Source of the DNA: Pseudomonadota bacterium
Lineage (GTDB): Bacteria; Myxococcota_A; UBA9042; GCA-2863065
Assembly (NCBI GenBank): GCA_005776725.1
Contig: SXOO01000103.1
Location: 1 to 39,288, forward strand
DNA length: 39,288 nucleotides
Direction of reading: 5' to 3'
The notes under the pieces are model-generated. The model worked only from the letters and a program-made list of their open reading frames with translations. It was not told where the DNA came from and did not search any database. Every line of letters starts with the position of its first letter. Position 1 is the stretch's first letter. Positions 28,101 to 34,821 of the stretch are shown one piece after another. The translations under genes and the position numbers were made by a program.

Positions 28101-29495
28101 GTTCACGCACCAGAGCCCCTGACCGCAGTCGGTGCCGTCGAGCACCGCGGACGCCGTGCACCCGGCCTCGCCGGCGCAGGAGTCCAGGGTGCAGGCGTTC
28201 TTGTCGTCGCACGGCTGGGCGAGATCCGCGTCCACGTTGCCGTCGCAGTCATCGTCCTGCCCGTTGCAGCTCTCGGCTGCGTCGGGCGAGACGGCGCCGA
28301 GCTCGTCGTTGCAGTCGCCCGGGGTGCAAGAGGCGCCCTCGGTAACTCCCATCGAGGAGTCGCAGAAGGTGTCTTTGTCGTCGTCGCAGCCGTTGTCTAC
28401 GCCGTCGGCGCAGTCGTCGTCCTGGCCGTTGCACACCTCGACCGCGCTCGGGGAGACCGCCGCGTCGTTGGGGGAGCAGTCCTTGTCGTTTGGAGCCCCG
28501 TCCCCGTCGATGTCGCCGTCGACGCAGTCCGCGAGCGAGTCGCCGTCGAGGTTGGGGAAGCCGTCGTCGATCGTGCCGTTGCAGTCGTCGTCTTGCCCGT
28601 TACAGGTCTCGTCGCCCTTCGGAAGCGCCTCGCAGACGAGCTCGCCGCCGGTGCAGACCTCGGCGCCCGCGCAGACACCGCCCGCCGGGACACAAGGGGT
28701 GGCGGGGACTTCTTCGTCCGTCTCGCCGTCGCAGTCGTCGTCGGCGCCGTTGCAGCTCTCGGCGGCCGGCGTTGCCGCTGAGCACGCCTCGAGCCCTCCC
28801 GCTCCGCACTTGCGCACGCCGGTGCAGGTGCCGCTGGAGTTGGTTACCGCGCAGTCGGTCTCGGCGCTGCTGTCGACGGCCTCGAGCGAACAGCCGCAGA
28901 GGCCGCTGGCGCGGACGCACTGCTGAACGCCGGTAGTGTCGGTTCCGTCCTGCGATGCGCACTCATAACCGGTGGGGCAGTCGGCGCTCCCCGCGCACGG
29001 CGCGCCGCAGAAGCGGCCTTCGTCGCCGTAATCGACGCACAACGTGTTGGCGCCCGCTCCGGCGCAGTCCGCATCGGCACGGCACGGTCGGCAGAGGGTG
29101 CCGTGGACCGGCAAGCAGAGCCGGGTGGCCGCGGCTGCGGAGACCTCTTCGCAGGAGAAGCCGGTTGGACAGCAGTCGGTGCAAGTTGCCGTGCAGACCT
29201 GGCCCCATGGCGTGGTTACGCAGAGCCCGGCGACGCAATCGGCGTCTGACGTGCACGGCGAGCCCGGCTCGCCGGCGGATGGGTTAAGGTCGAAGTCGCA
29301 GCCGATGTTTACGTCCCCACCCGTGACCGCGTCGGTCGGGGTGGCGCCGTCGGTGGACACGCCGTCCGCCTGGAAGACCTCTGTGCCGGGCACATTGCCA
29401 ACGTCGTCTCCGCCGCCCCCTCCGGTGGCGCTCTCCTCACAAGCGAGAACAGTGGTGACCAACAAGAGACGGTGTGCCGCGGGGGTGATGCGCAT
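22122..29495 (-). CDS. Giant Cys-rich repeat lipoprotein, 2457 aa (DUF4215 / MopE / PPC)
   Basis: ATG 29495 begins a lipoprotein signal (HRLLLVTTVLAC, then a Gly/Asp-rich spacer). The N-terminal region has disulfide-rich units (CTSDADCVAGLC, DCCPTGFSC) and several MopE-like motifs (CNGADDDCDGETDEE and variants). Between about 28080 and 24730 there are 25 tandem units of about 45 residues with the pattern CGDGxxxxxExCDDGxxxxxDGCSxxC...GxxC, the 'Myxococcus cysteine-rich repeat'. The C-terminal third has five PPC-like beta domains (EPNDTCATA...DYYAFTL) separated by three more full and three short CGNG units. No enzymatic motif is seen; an adhesive or surface-coat role is likely. A promoter-like sequence lies 52-80 nt upstream. 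Confidence 0.9.
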   Translation of the reverse strand: MRITPAAHRLLLVTTVLACEESATGGGGGDDVGNVPGTEVFQADGVSTDGATPTDAVTGGDVNIGCDFDLNPSAGEPGSPCTSDADCVAGLCVTTPWGQVCTATCTDCCPTGFSCEEVSAAAATRLCLPVHGTLCRPCRADADCAGAGANTLCVDYGDEGRFCGAPCAGSADCPTGYECASQDGTDTTGVQQCVRASGLCGCSLEAVDSSAETDCAVTNSSGTCTGVRKCGAGGLEACSAATPAAESCNGADDDCDGETDEEVPATPCVPAGGVCAGAEVCTGGELVCEALPKGDETCNGQDDDCNGTIDDGFPNLDGDSLADCVDGDIDGDGAPNDKDCSPNDAAVSPSAVEVCNGQDDDCADGVDNGCDDDKDTFCDSSMGVTEGASCTPGDCNDELGAVSPDAAESCNGQDDDCDGNVDADLAQPCDDKNACTLDSCAGEAGCTASAVLDGTDCGQGLWCVNSSCSAKPSCGDGLLNQPSEVCDDGDTDDTNGCDSACRVAAGYTCSDQPSDCSTDCGDGVVAGTEQCDSAGDTDGCTDCKIAPGFACAGAPSVCAATCGDGVLAGAETCDDENSDPADGCDACQVVPGWSCDPLTGTCTTGCGDKVIAGPEMCDDAGLVDGDGCSASCVLETGFTCSGQPSVCTTQCGDGIPAGAEQCDDGKTEAGDGCSANCAIEPGFDCTTGICASKCGDGIKAQGEECDDSNTSGNDGCSATCAVEPGWSCAGNPSLCLSNCGDNLVVGAEQCDDGLKEPGDGCGATCALEAGWSCSGAPSVCVTGCGDGTKAGAETCDDKNNVDGDGCSAICKTEPGFSCSGTPSLCKTACGDGIRAGAEECDDGDTTGGNGCSGNCIVEPGFTCSGSPNICVTQCGDGKIAATEACDDGGQADEDGCSAACQVESGWTCVGQPRSCGAECGDGVIAGNEECDDEGSSAGDGCSATCKFEFGWDCSGQPSECQTHCGDGEVAGLEGCDDGENANADGCSASCTVEPGFSCSGNPSECATGCGDSITAGAEECDDGDLLPGDGCDGQCKREPGWSCGATGCSTQCGDGQPAGAEQCDDGETESGDGCSSNCTFEPGFACSGTPSVCTTTCGDAIKAGAEACDDGGTGVDDGCSATCTVDDGYSCVGSPSACNPTCGDSRVVGNETCDDANSKPGDGCTSCQADIGWECSGAPSVCAPDCGDGKIAGNEACDDGDELSGNGCSASCTVEVGFYCTIPGEACATDCGDKIVAGAEACDDGGELANDGCSATCGVEIGWQCAGSPSSCNPICGDALKIAGKETCDDGNPHSGDGCSEVCKVEFGYACTGTPSVCTATCGDGQRAAVEACDDGDEDPGDGCAANCTVEFGYSCTGNLPSECTSTCGDGQKSANENCDDGNDDSNDGCTGCLGDPGYECTGTEPSVCTADCGDGIKVPAEACDDGDTEPGDGCDALCTQETGWSCAGNAPTVCVAECGDGLIAEGAEACDDHQSTPADGDGCSATCQVEAGYACAGTPSVCATVCGDGIIAGAENCEDGNIEPNDGCSEACVSALGWSCPTIGQACITDCSDGIVAGAETCDDGNETDGDCCSATCAKEPGCEAEPNGTCATANTVVLPGEIKGYFPTTSDADYFTFTLTAISNLHVQVFDAGGSAGGTCADPVDTITTIYKVAGGSGEANGGAPTCTQIATDDAYTPSDPANCEDMTPDAFSTLRQLAPGTYSVQVRPYFQSTTPYLYTVLIETTSTCGNGTAETFEQCDGGVNCDVDCTFLPFCGDGILDEGEECDDAGNAPSDGCDADCQLEAGYAGEVEPNDTCATAVALPALPVTALGHFTATTDDDYYAFTLTAASDVSVRTYDGTGTGCASPVDTIVTVQNADCTTTLLDAIDWYSFANGSNCENLTPTNYAALRQLAPGTYKIKAEAYGGAPWSYRLEVKTLSTCGNGIVEGYEKCDGSATCNPDCTKPPGCGDGVLQEGEACDDGNEATGDGCFGCALEPGYFADTEPNDTCPGAAQTITLPATILGTFPANTDRDSFSFTLTAPADLHIQTFDSSGTACAAPVDTVVNLFKENCTTTQMSQKDSIGCENVSAATETNLRQVPAGTYRLRVHPYADAPYGYVAKIKALTTCGNQVKEGFEECDNGTAACDANCKIVPTCGDGLLNGTEQCDDANPNSGDGCSGACIWETIPEPSGANNTKSDADARATEGTLITGSVRYSGAITPAADLDTLKMTVATDRAIRMEVFDSTGSGCSSIAASKLTVFKADGVTTQLMNDGNSTSDSAGGISTCAGLVGFFPAGDYYVRVQASSSTATIAAYQLEVAFLENKLDEVEPNDTAATATVITAGATTTNAYIHGDHTPGSELDHYSISVPAGRSLRIETIEGLGGAPCSPTSSTSPDPFITVLKPDGSSLLTDDDDGRGYCSLIDGTGSATQARDANARALPAGTYTIQVKASSFAATTAAQFKYRLAVTIR
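24730..28080 (-). repeat. 25 tandem copies of a ~135-bp Cys-rich repeat
   Basis: The coding array repeats every 126-144 bp. Copies differ in length by whole codons and are clearly diverged, so this is an old protein-level repeat rather than a fresh DNA expansion. Six-Cys spacing is well kept; the last copy has CSDG and DCCS in place of CGDG and DGCS. Confidence 0.9.
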
Positions 29496-29546
29496 CCTGG
29501 ACCTCTGACGCAGTGACGAGTCGGCGCCCGTGCCGATCCGGCGCCT

Positions 29547-29575
29547 TTTCTACGCGCTCAGCCGGTCGATCGCAA
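29547..29575 (-). promoter_or_regulatory. Sigma-70-like promoter for the giant lipoprotein gene
   Basis: On the minus strand, TTGCGA (29575-29570) and TAGAAA (29552-29547) are 17 bp apart, each 4/6 to consensus. It lies in the 111-bp gap 29496-29606. A GGCGCC/GGCGCC hairpin (29523-29545) would fall in the 5' leader. Confidence 0.45.
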
Positions 29576-29606
29576 CGCCCCCGTCGACGTGGAGGCACAG
29601 AGACGC

Positions 29607-30308
29607 TCACGCTGCGGCGGACGCTGCGGCCGACACGGCGCCTCCCGCCTGGGCCTTGAGGTTACCGAGCGTTGCGATCCGATCGTGCTCGCCCGGTTCC
29701 AAGTCCAAGAACTGAACCCCGTAGCGGTGGACGTCCTTGAGGCTGTTGGCGTGTCGCACCACCTTTGCGTTGACGTCGATCATCCCCTGAGTCCCTGGCA
29801 CAAGGAAGCCGAGCCGCACGGTGGAGTTGACCTCCAATGGTCGCCTGAGCTCGACCAACATGCCCGTGGTGGAGAGGTTCTGGCAGTACGCGAAGGTCGC
29901 CGTGCCGTCACCCGTGTCCTTGACCTGCACGAGGAAGCGCACGAAGTGTCGCGTGGCGACTGACAAGACGCTCGCCGAGGCCTCAGCCAGGGCGTCTCCG
30001 TAGGGCGCGAGCACGACCGAGGCACCCGAAGACTGCTTGTAGCTGGTCAGGAGGATGGGGTCGTCGGATGGGAGCCCACAGACGATCACGTGCGGGCTCG
30101 AACCCAAACGGGCGCGCAGCGCCGGCTCCGGCAGGCCGCCTGGAGCGCCGCGGCTGATGACCAGGCGAGGGCTGGTGCGGTTCAGGACGTCGGCGAGCTC
30201 CTTGACGTCCATCGCGCAGAAGACTTCCACGCCGCGCCGACTGAAGCGGGTTCCGGTCTGCTCGAAGAAGCTCGGCTCCTCGGAGTAGAGTACGACGGTG
30301 TTGCTCAT
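29607..30308 (-). CDS. PilZ-domain protein with N-terminal receiver-like domain
   Basis: ATG 30308 is chosen because GAGGAGG (30317-30323) lies 8 nt upstream; the frame is open 20 codons further. The 233-residue product has an N-terminal alpha/beta region (5-110) laid out like a response-regulator receiver but without an obvious phospho-acceptor Asp. Residues 118-212 are a PilZ domain with the c-di-GMP-binding pattern RHFVR (R120, R124) and NLSTTG (N144, S146, G149); Asn stands where Asp is most usual. It probably binds c-di-GMP and alters motility or surface behaviour. An Ala/Ser-rich tail ends it. It is divergent from the next gene. Confidence 0.82.
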   Translation of the reverse strand: MSNTVVLYSEEPSFFEQTGTRFSRRGVEVFCAMDVKELADVLNRTSPRLVISRGAPGGLPEPALRARLGSSPHVIVCGLPSDDPILLTSYKQSSGASVVLAPYGDALAEASASVLSVATRHFVRFLVQVKDTGDGTATFAYCQNLSTTGMLVELRRPLEVNSTVRLGFLVPGTQGMIDVNAKVVRHANSLKDVHRYGVQFLDLEPGEHDRIATLGNLKAQAGGAVSAAASAAA

Positions 30309-30378
30309 GATCAGTACCTCCTCGCCAGCCGGTCGTCCTGACCGTGGCGCGTCGTCCATCGGCGTCATCGGTGCCGCG

Positions 30379-31377
30379 ATGGCGTGGGTTAACGGGTGGT
30401 GCCTGTTAATACTTGCGTGCGGAGTGACATCCGCCGGCGAAAGTGGCAGCAGTACAGCGATCTGGCAGCCGGCCGGAGAGCGCGCGCGGACTGAGCGGAC
30501 GGTCGTTTGGGCGGCCTCCGATCCCGCCGGCGACGTGCGCCTCCGGCACCCTCTTGCGCCTCGAGTTCAGGCCGGCACCTTCGACCTCACTCACATCGAG
30601 GTGGCATCGCACGGTGACGAGCTGGAGGTCGTGGCTACGTTCGCCGCGCCGGTGCGCACGCTCGGCGTTGCGCACGGCTCGCCCATCTTCCTGCCCACCG
30701 TCGACGTGTACCTGGGCGCCGGGCTCGGTAAGGGTCATCTGGACGCACCGCCGGGTCGGGGCTTCACGGTGCCCGCGCAGGCCGCTTGGGACCACGCCCT
30801 GGTGCTCAGCGCGGTGCCACTGGATCTGGGGCCGGACGTCGTGGGGCCCGCGCACCTCACGGCACAAGGGCGCGTGCTGCGCGGGCGGTTTCCCGGGGTC
30901 TCCCTGGTCGGAGCCCCCACCGTCGCCTACGCCGTGGTCCTCGCGACTGCGCCAGACGCGGAGGGCGGGGTTCGCCCGGTGGGCGCCCTGAAGGGCGACT
31001 GCGCCCAGTGGGACGGCTCGCGGTGCACGCTGATGGGCGAGCAGCCGCCGCTGCTCGATCACACGGCCGAGCTCGCTGGTCAGCTGCTGCGGCCCCGGGA
31101 GCTCGCTGAAGCGGGTTCGCCGGCGCGCGTCGAGGTCTCGGTGGTCTTCCAGCGCGAGGCGGTCCTCACGGTGGCCCCGATCCCCACCCTGGAGCAGCCC
31201 CGCTACGTCGTGGGGGCGCTCGTCACCCTCTACTCCGCGCCAGGCGAGCCGGTGGGGACAGCGGTGGTGGTGTCACGACTGGGAGACGCCGCCACGCTCC
31301 AGCGCCTGGGCGAGCCGCCCTTTGTCGCTGCGGAGCGTGTGAGCCTGCCCATGGACGCCCCTCTCGCGCCGCGTTGA
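30379..31377 (+). CDS. Glucodextranase C-terminal-like (DOMON-like) lipoprotein
   Basis: ATG 30379 gives 332 residues with a short, uncharged hydrophobic start ending in a lipobox (WCLLILAC). No clear Shine-Dalgarno is seen, so the start is uncertain. Residues 35-180 follow the pattern of the glucodextranase C-terminal module: ASDPAGDV, VQAGTFDLTHIEV, LPTVDVYLG, HALVLS. That domain is a carbohydrate- or haem-binding beta sandwich in related proteins. The C-terminal part (260-332) is beta-rich with no recognised family. Likely a surface binding protein rather than an enzyme. Its start is 70 bp from that of the PilZ gene. Confidence 0.7.
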   Translation: MAWVNGWCLLILACGVTSAGESGSSTAIWQPAGERARTERTVVWAASDPAGDVRLRHPLAPRVQAGTFDLTHIEVASHGDELEVVATFAAPVRTLGVAHGSPIFLPTVDVYLGAGLGKGHLDAPPGRGFTVPAQAAWDHALVLSAVPLDLGPDVVGPAHLTAQGRVLRGRFPGVSLVGAPTVAYAVVLATAPDAEGGVRPVGALKGDCAQWDGSRCTLMGEQPPLLDHTAELAGQLLRPRELAEAGSPARVEVSVVFQREAVLTVAPIPTLEQPRYVVGALVTLYSAPGEPVGTAVVVSRLGDAATLQRLGEPPFVAAERVSLPMDAPLAPR

Positions 31378-31405
31378 GGCAGGCCGAGGGGCGGGGCAGC
31401 GGTGG

Positions 31406-32431
31406 TCAGCGGATCTCGTGAAGCCAGTTGTGGCGGTCGGGCACTAGCCCCCGCTGAATGCCCGTGAGCTCGTCGTAGAGCCGCAGGGTCACGGGCCCGG
31501 GCTCGCTGCCGTAGGTGGTGGTTTCGCCGCGCCAGCTGATGCTGCCGACCGGCGCGATGACCGCCGCCGTGCCCACCGCCCCTGCTTCGGAGAAACGCCT
31601 GATCTCGGATACCTCGACCGGGCGGTGCTCCACCTCGAAACCCAGCTCCGGTGCCAGCACCAGGAGGCTCTTATTGGTGATGGACTCGAGGATGGTGCGG
31701 CTCTTGGGGGTGACGTAGCGTGGGCGCCCGTCGCCGGTGAGCACGCCGTAGAAGTTGGTGGCGCCGGTCTCGTCGATGAAGCGCGTCTCCCTCGCGTCGA
31801 GGTAGATCACGTTGTCGAAGCCGTCAGCCTGAGCCGAGGCGACGGCGCGCATGCCGGCCGCGTAGTTGCCGGCGGCCTTCACGTCGCCGACCCCGAGAGG
31901 GGCGGCCCGATGAACCTCCTCGTCCACGCGCAGGCGGATGGTCTTCTTGTCGCCCTTGAAATAGGGCCCGACCGGCGTCCCAAAGACGCCGAACAGGTAC
32001 TCGTTCGACGGCTTGACCCCGAGGACGGCGCCCGAGCCGATGAGGAAGGGGCGGAGATAGAACGCGGCTCCGCTCTCGAACGGCGGCACGAAGCGGCGAT
32101 TGAGTCGTGTGACCTCTTCGCACGCCTCGAGGAAGAGCTCGGCCGGCGGCGCCTCCATCAGGAGCTTCTTTGCCCCTCGGAGCATGCGCTCGGCGTTGTC
32201 GCGCGGCCGGAAGAGGACGGTGCGGCCGTCTCGCGTCTCGAACGCCTTGAGACCCTCGAAGATCGCCTGACCGTAGTGGAGCGCCGTGGCCGCCATGGGC
32301 AGGGTGAGATCGAAGGACGTTCGGACCTCCTTCGGTCCCCATTGCCCCTCACGCCACCGATACACGACGTTGAAGTCGGTGGGGGTGAGGCCGAAGGGGA
32401 GGGACTTCCAGTCGAGCGGTGCGCGGTCCAT
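31406..32431 (-). CDS. ilvE: Branched-chain amino-acid aminotransferase
   Basis: A 341-residue fold-type IV PLP enzyme of the longer BCAT group, catalysing the last step of leucine, isoleucine and valine synthesis with glutamate. Visible landmarks are LHYGQAIFEGLKAF near the N-terminus, FYLRPFLIGSGAVLGVKP, GVGDVKAAGNYAAG with the PLP lysine, and ETGATNFYGV with SRTILESITN for the cofactor and substrate pocket. ATG 32431 is in a normal position for the family. It stands alone, convergent with the preceding lipoprotein gene and divergent from the Zn-ribbon gene. Confidence 0.94.
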   Translation of the reverse strand: MDRAPLDWKSLPFGLTPTDFNVVYRWREGQWGPKEVRTSFDLTLPMAATALHYGQAIFEGLKAFETRDGRTVLFRPRDNAERMLRGAKKLLMEAPPAELFLEACEEVTRLNRRFVPPFESGAAFYLRPFLIGSGAVLGVKPSNEYLFGVFGTPVGPYFKGDKKTIRLRVDEEVHRAAPLGVGDVKAAGNYAAGMRAVASAQADGFDNVIYLDARETRFIDETGATNFYGVLTGDGRPRYVTPKSRTILESITNKSLLVLAPELGFEVEHRPVEVSEIRRFSEAGAVGTAAVIAPVGSISWRGETTTYGSEPGPVTLRLYDELTGIQRGLVPDRHNWLHEIR

Positions 32432-32475
32432 GCGGGCATCCTAACGGAGCGGCCCGTCCACGTCACCCGCCCGCC

Positions 32476-32495
32476 TTCACCGCTCTTCACCGCTC
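32476..32495. repeat. Perfect 10-bp tandem repeat in the ilvE divergent promoter region
   Basis: TTCACCGCTC occurs twice head to tail in the 111-bp gap between ilvE and the Zn-ribbon gene. It could be a regulator site; no promoter boxes could be assigned confidently. Confidence 0.6.
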
Positions 32496-32542
32496 AGGAT
32501 GGAGCGAGTCCCTCTTGGCCTCGCGGTAGCTGCTGTGATGGA

Positions 32543-33031
32543 ATGAGCGACATGCCGCGGAAGGGACCACCCCAGATCGGGGACATCGTCGAGATTCACT
32601 GCTCCAAGTGCCGCCTCAACCTCGACGCGTCGGTCGCAGCGATCGTGGGAGGCGAGGTGGTGAAGGTGACCTGTCGCACGTGCGACAACGAGGTCCCCAT
32701 GAGGCCGCCCATGGACATGGGCATGAAGAAGGAGAAGGCGCTCGAGCGGCTCATGAAGATGCGCCAGAAGCGGCTCACGGGGCCTGCCACCCCAGTCGCC
32801 GCGCCGGACGCGGTACGAGCGCTTTGGGACGAGCTGACCGCCAAGGCCGACCCGCGGCGTGCGAAGGTCTACGACCGTCATCGCAAGTACCGCGAAGAAG
32901 AGGTGCTGCTACACAAGGAGCACGGGATGGGCGTGGTGCATCAGGTGGACGCCGACGGCGAGCTCCAGGTCCTCTTCCGCCACGGCTTCGAGCGGCTCCG
33001 GAGTCAGGTTCCCCCGGACGAGGACGAGTAG
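32543..33031 (+). CDS. Zn-ribbon / CarD-like beta-barrel small protein
   Basis: ATG 32543 (alternative ATG 32552) gives 162 residues. The N-terminal 45 residues are a zinc ribbon with two CxxC pairs (CSKC and CRTC). A basic helical linker (KKEKALERLMKMRQKR) follows. The C-terminal 50 residues (EEEVLLHKEHGMGVVHQV, ELQVLFRHGFERLRS) resemble the RNA-polymerase-binding barrel of CarD/TRCF, with the usual H-x-x-x-G-x-G-V-V core. It may contact nucleic acid or RNA polymerase. The likeness was seen by eye, so the function is inferred. Confidence 0.7.
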   Translation: MSDMPRKGPPQIGDIVEIHCSKCRLNLDASVAAIVGGEVVKVTCRTCDNEVPMRPPMDMGMKKEKALERLMKMRQKRLTGPATPVAAPDAVRALWDELTAKADPRRAKVYDRHRKYREEEVLLHKEHGMGVVHQVDADGELQVLFRHGFERLRSQVPPDEDE

Positions 33032-33067
33032 AGCAGCTGGGATCCGCGCCGGTCGCGTAGGGCGAGT

Positions 33068-34096
33068 TCAGCGGGCGGTGGCGCGGCTATTCGCGTTCGG
33101 CAGTGCGGGCCGTCCGCCGAGGAAGTGACTGACCGCGCGCCTCAGGATGGAGGCCTTGGGCGGTCTGGGGGCCGTCGCGCGCAGCACCACCTCGAGGTCG
33201 TCGATGAACCGCTCCACCGTGTTGGGGCGGCCAGACCGCTTTCGGGAGAGCGCCGCCCCGAGGATCTCGTCCACCTCGGGCGGCAACTCGGGGCGCACGG
33301 CGGTAGCGGGCTCAGCGGGGATCGGGAGATCGGAGCGGAGGTACTCGATGAACTGGTCTGCGCCGCGCAGTGCCGCCGCGCCGGCCAGATGGCGGCGTCC
33401 GGTCAACAACTCGTAAGCGGCCGCCGCGAGGCTGAAGATGTCGCTGCGCGGGTCCGTGATCTTCCCCAGCGCCTGCTCGGGCGCCATGTAGGCCGGCGTG
33501 CCAACGAGCAGTAGCTCGGCCGAGTTCGAGACCGGGCGCGTCTCTGGGTCGCCGAACATCTTGGCGATGCCGAAGTCGATGAGCTTCACGACCACCCGCC
33601 GGTTGGCCGGCATGTGGACCATGATGTTCGACGGTTTGAGGTCGCGGTGGACCACCTGCAGCCGATGCATGTCCGCGATGGCGCAGCCGAGGTCCGCCAG
33701 GATGTCCGCGGCCAGCTCCAAGGGTACCTGCCCCTTGTAGCTCTGCACGAAGCGATCGAGCGTGACGCCCTCGACCCACTCGAGGGCGGCGAAGAACCGT
33801 CCCTCGTGCGTCCCTACCCGGTATACGCGGCACACCACTGCGTTCTGGATGCGCTGCGCGAGGGCTTGCTCCGTGAGGTAGGGGTTGTCGACCAGCTGCT
33901 CGGAGCGGCGTTCGAGCTCGTGCTGTATGCCCACGAGCAGCATTTTGACAGCGACTCGCCGCCGCTGGCGCGACAGCTGAACGGCCTCGTAGACCGTGGA
34001 GAACGAGCCGCGCCCAGCCAGCCGGACGATCTCGAAATCCTTGGCTATGATCTCGCCCACGGCGAGATCGCTGGCGTGGCTTTGGCTCCGGTTCAC
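33068..34096 (-). CDS. Hanks-type Ser/Thr protein kinase
   Basis: GTG 34096 is preferred, with AGGAG 9 nt upstream and a family-like start (LAVGEIIAKDFEIVRLAGRG). A longer form from GTG 34201 would overlap the upstream stop by 4 nt (GTGA) and add 35 unremarkable residues. The kinase motifs are complete: GRGSFSTVYEA glycine loop, VAVK lysine, HRDLKPSN catalytic loop, DFGIAKMFG and GTPAYMAPEQ. No membrane segment or sensor domain follows, so it is a short soluble kinase of 342 residues. It is the last gene of a four-gene operon with a PEGA protein, a helical-repeat protein and a lipoprotein. Confidence 0.9.
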   Translation of the reverse strand: MNRSQSHASDLAVGEIIAKDFEIVRLAGRGSFSTVYEAVQLSRQRRRVAVKMLLVGIQHELERRSEQLVDNPYLTEQALAQRIQNAVVCRVYRVGTHEGRFFAALEWVEGVTLDRFVQSYKGQVPLELAADILADLGCAIADMHRLQVVHRDLKPSNIMVHMPANRRVVVKLIDFGIAKMFGDPETRPVSNSAELLLVGTPAYMAPEQALGKITDPRSDIFSLAAAAYELLTGRRHLAGAAALRGADQFIEYLRSDLPIPAEPATAVRPELPPEVDEILGAALSRKRSGRPNTVERFIDDLEVVLRATAPRPPKASILRRAVSHFLGGRPALPNANSRATAR

Positions 34097-34197
34097 TTCG
34101 GTGCACTCCTGGGGACGTCCGAACCGCCATCCCCTCACACCATCGAATCTCCCAAGCGCAGAGTCAACGGCGGACCCCCACTTGGCCTGAGGTTGGA

Positions 34198-34821
34198 TCA
34201 CTCCCAGTTCAGCGGATGCTCCAGCGCACCGAGGAGACGCGCCGCGCCTAGCTCCGTCGGGTCACACGGGAGCAGGGCCCAGACCTCTTGCCCCACCGGT
34301 GCGCGGGTGGAGACGAGCGTCTCGTAGCTCCCACGCGACCAGGCGCGACGCACCGGCCGCGACGTGAGCGGCGGGCCCCCGAGCGCTGCCACGCACACTC
34401 GACTGGGGCCGGAAGGGGTGAGCTGGACCCGCATGCCGGTGTTGGGCGCGATCGCCCTCGGAGGAGCGCTGGCCACGAGGCGCGCCGCGGCTTCGAGCAC
34501 CCTCGGCATCGCCGGGCCCTCGCCGGGATCGACGTCGATGCACAGCTGTGCGGTGGCCGCGCGCACGACCTCCTCGTGAGTACCGGGCTGCGGGGCTGCG
34601 GCGCAGCTCGGGTCGGGCTGCGGCGCACCGGTGAGCGGGCTCGAAGGAGCGCGAACGAACCGATGAAGCGCGTTCTCGGGCCGTGGTGGCGCGTCCCCCA
34701 CTGCGGCGAGATACACCTCCCGCGACGGCGCCGGCTCGTCGAACTTGCAGCCGAGCAACGCAAGTGACGCTGCGATCACGAGGTGGTGCCGCGAGCTCAA
34801 CGGGCGCCAGCTGGAGCTCAT
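34198..34821 (-). CDS. Small lipoprotein of unknown function
   Basis: ATG 34821 overlaps the upstream stop by 4 nt and gives 207 residues. The signal (HHLVIAASLALLGC) has a clear lipobox. The mature part has four or five Cys (SCAAAPQP, LCIDVDPG, RVCVAALGG, LLPCDPTEL), perhaps disulfide-paired, and no motif I recognise. It is coded between a helical-repeat protein and a Ser/Thr kinase. The frame runs on upstream inside the previous gene but without any plausible signal there. Confidence 0.7.
   Translation of the reverse strand: MSSSWRPLSSRHHLVIAASLALLGCKFDEPAPSREVYLAAVGDAPPRPENALHRFVRAPSSPLTGAPQPDPSCAAAPQPGTHEEVVRAATAQLCIDVDPGEGPAMPRVLEAAARLVASAPPRAIAPNTGMRVQLTPSGPSRVCVAALGGPPLTSRPVRRAWSRGSYETLVSTRAPVGQEVWALLPCDPTELGAARLLGALEHPLNWE

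Noticed and set aside
23217..28781. Two very long plus-strand open frames (23217-25598 and 25614-28781)
   Set aside because: They are antisense shadows of the Cys-rich repeat array. Their products are monotonous Ala/Val/Arg strings with the period of the opposite repeat, which high GC keeps free of stops.
29523..29551. Plus-strand GGCGCC hairpin followed by TTTTCT, like an intrinsic terminator
   Set aside because: No plus-strand gene reads into it; the T-run coincides with the minus-strand -10 box, so it is more simply promoter/leader sequence of the giant gene.
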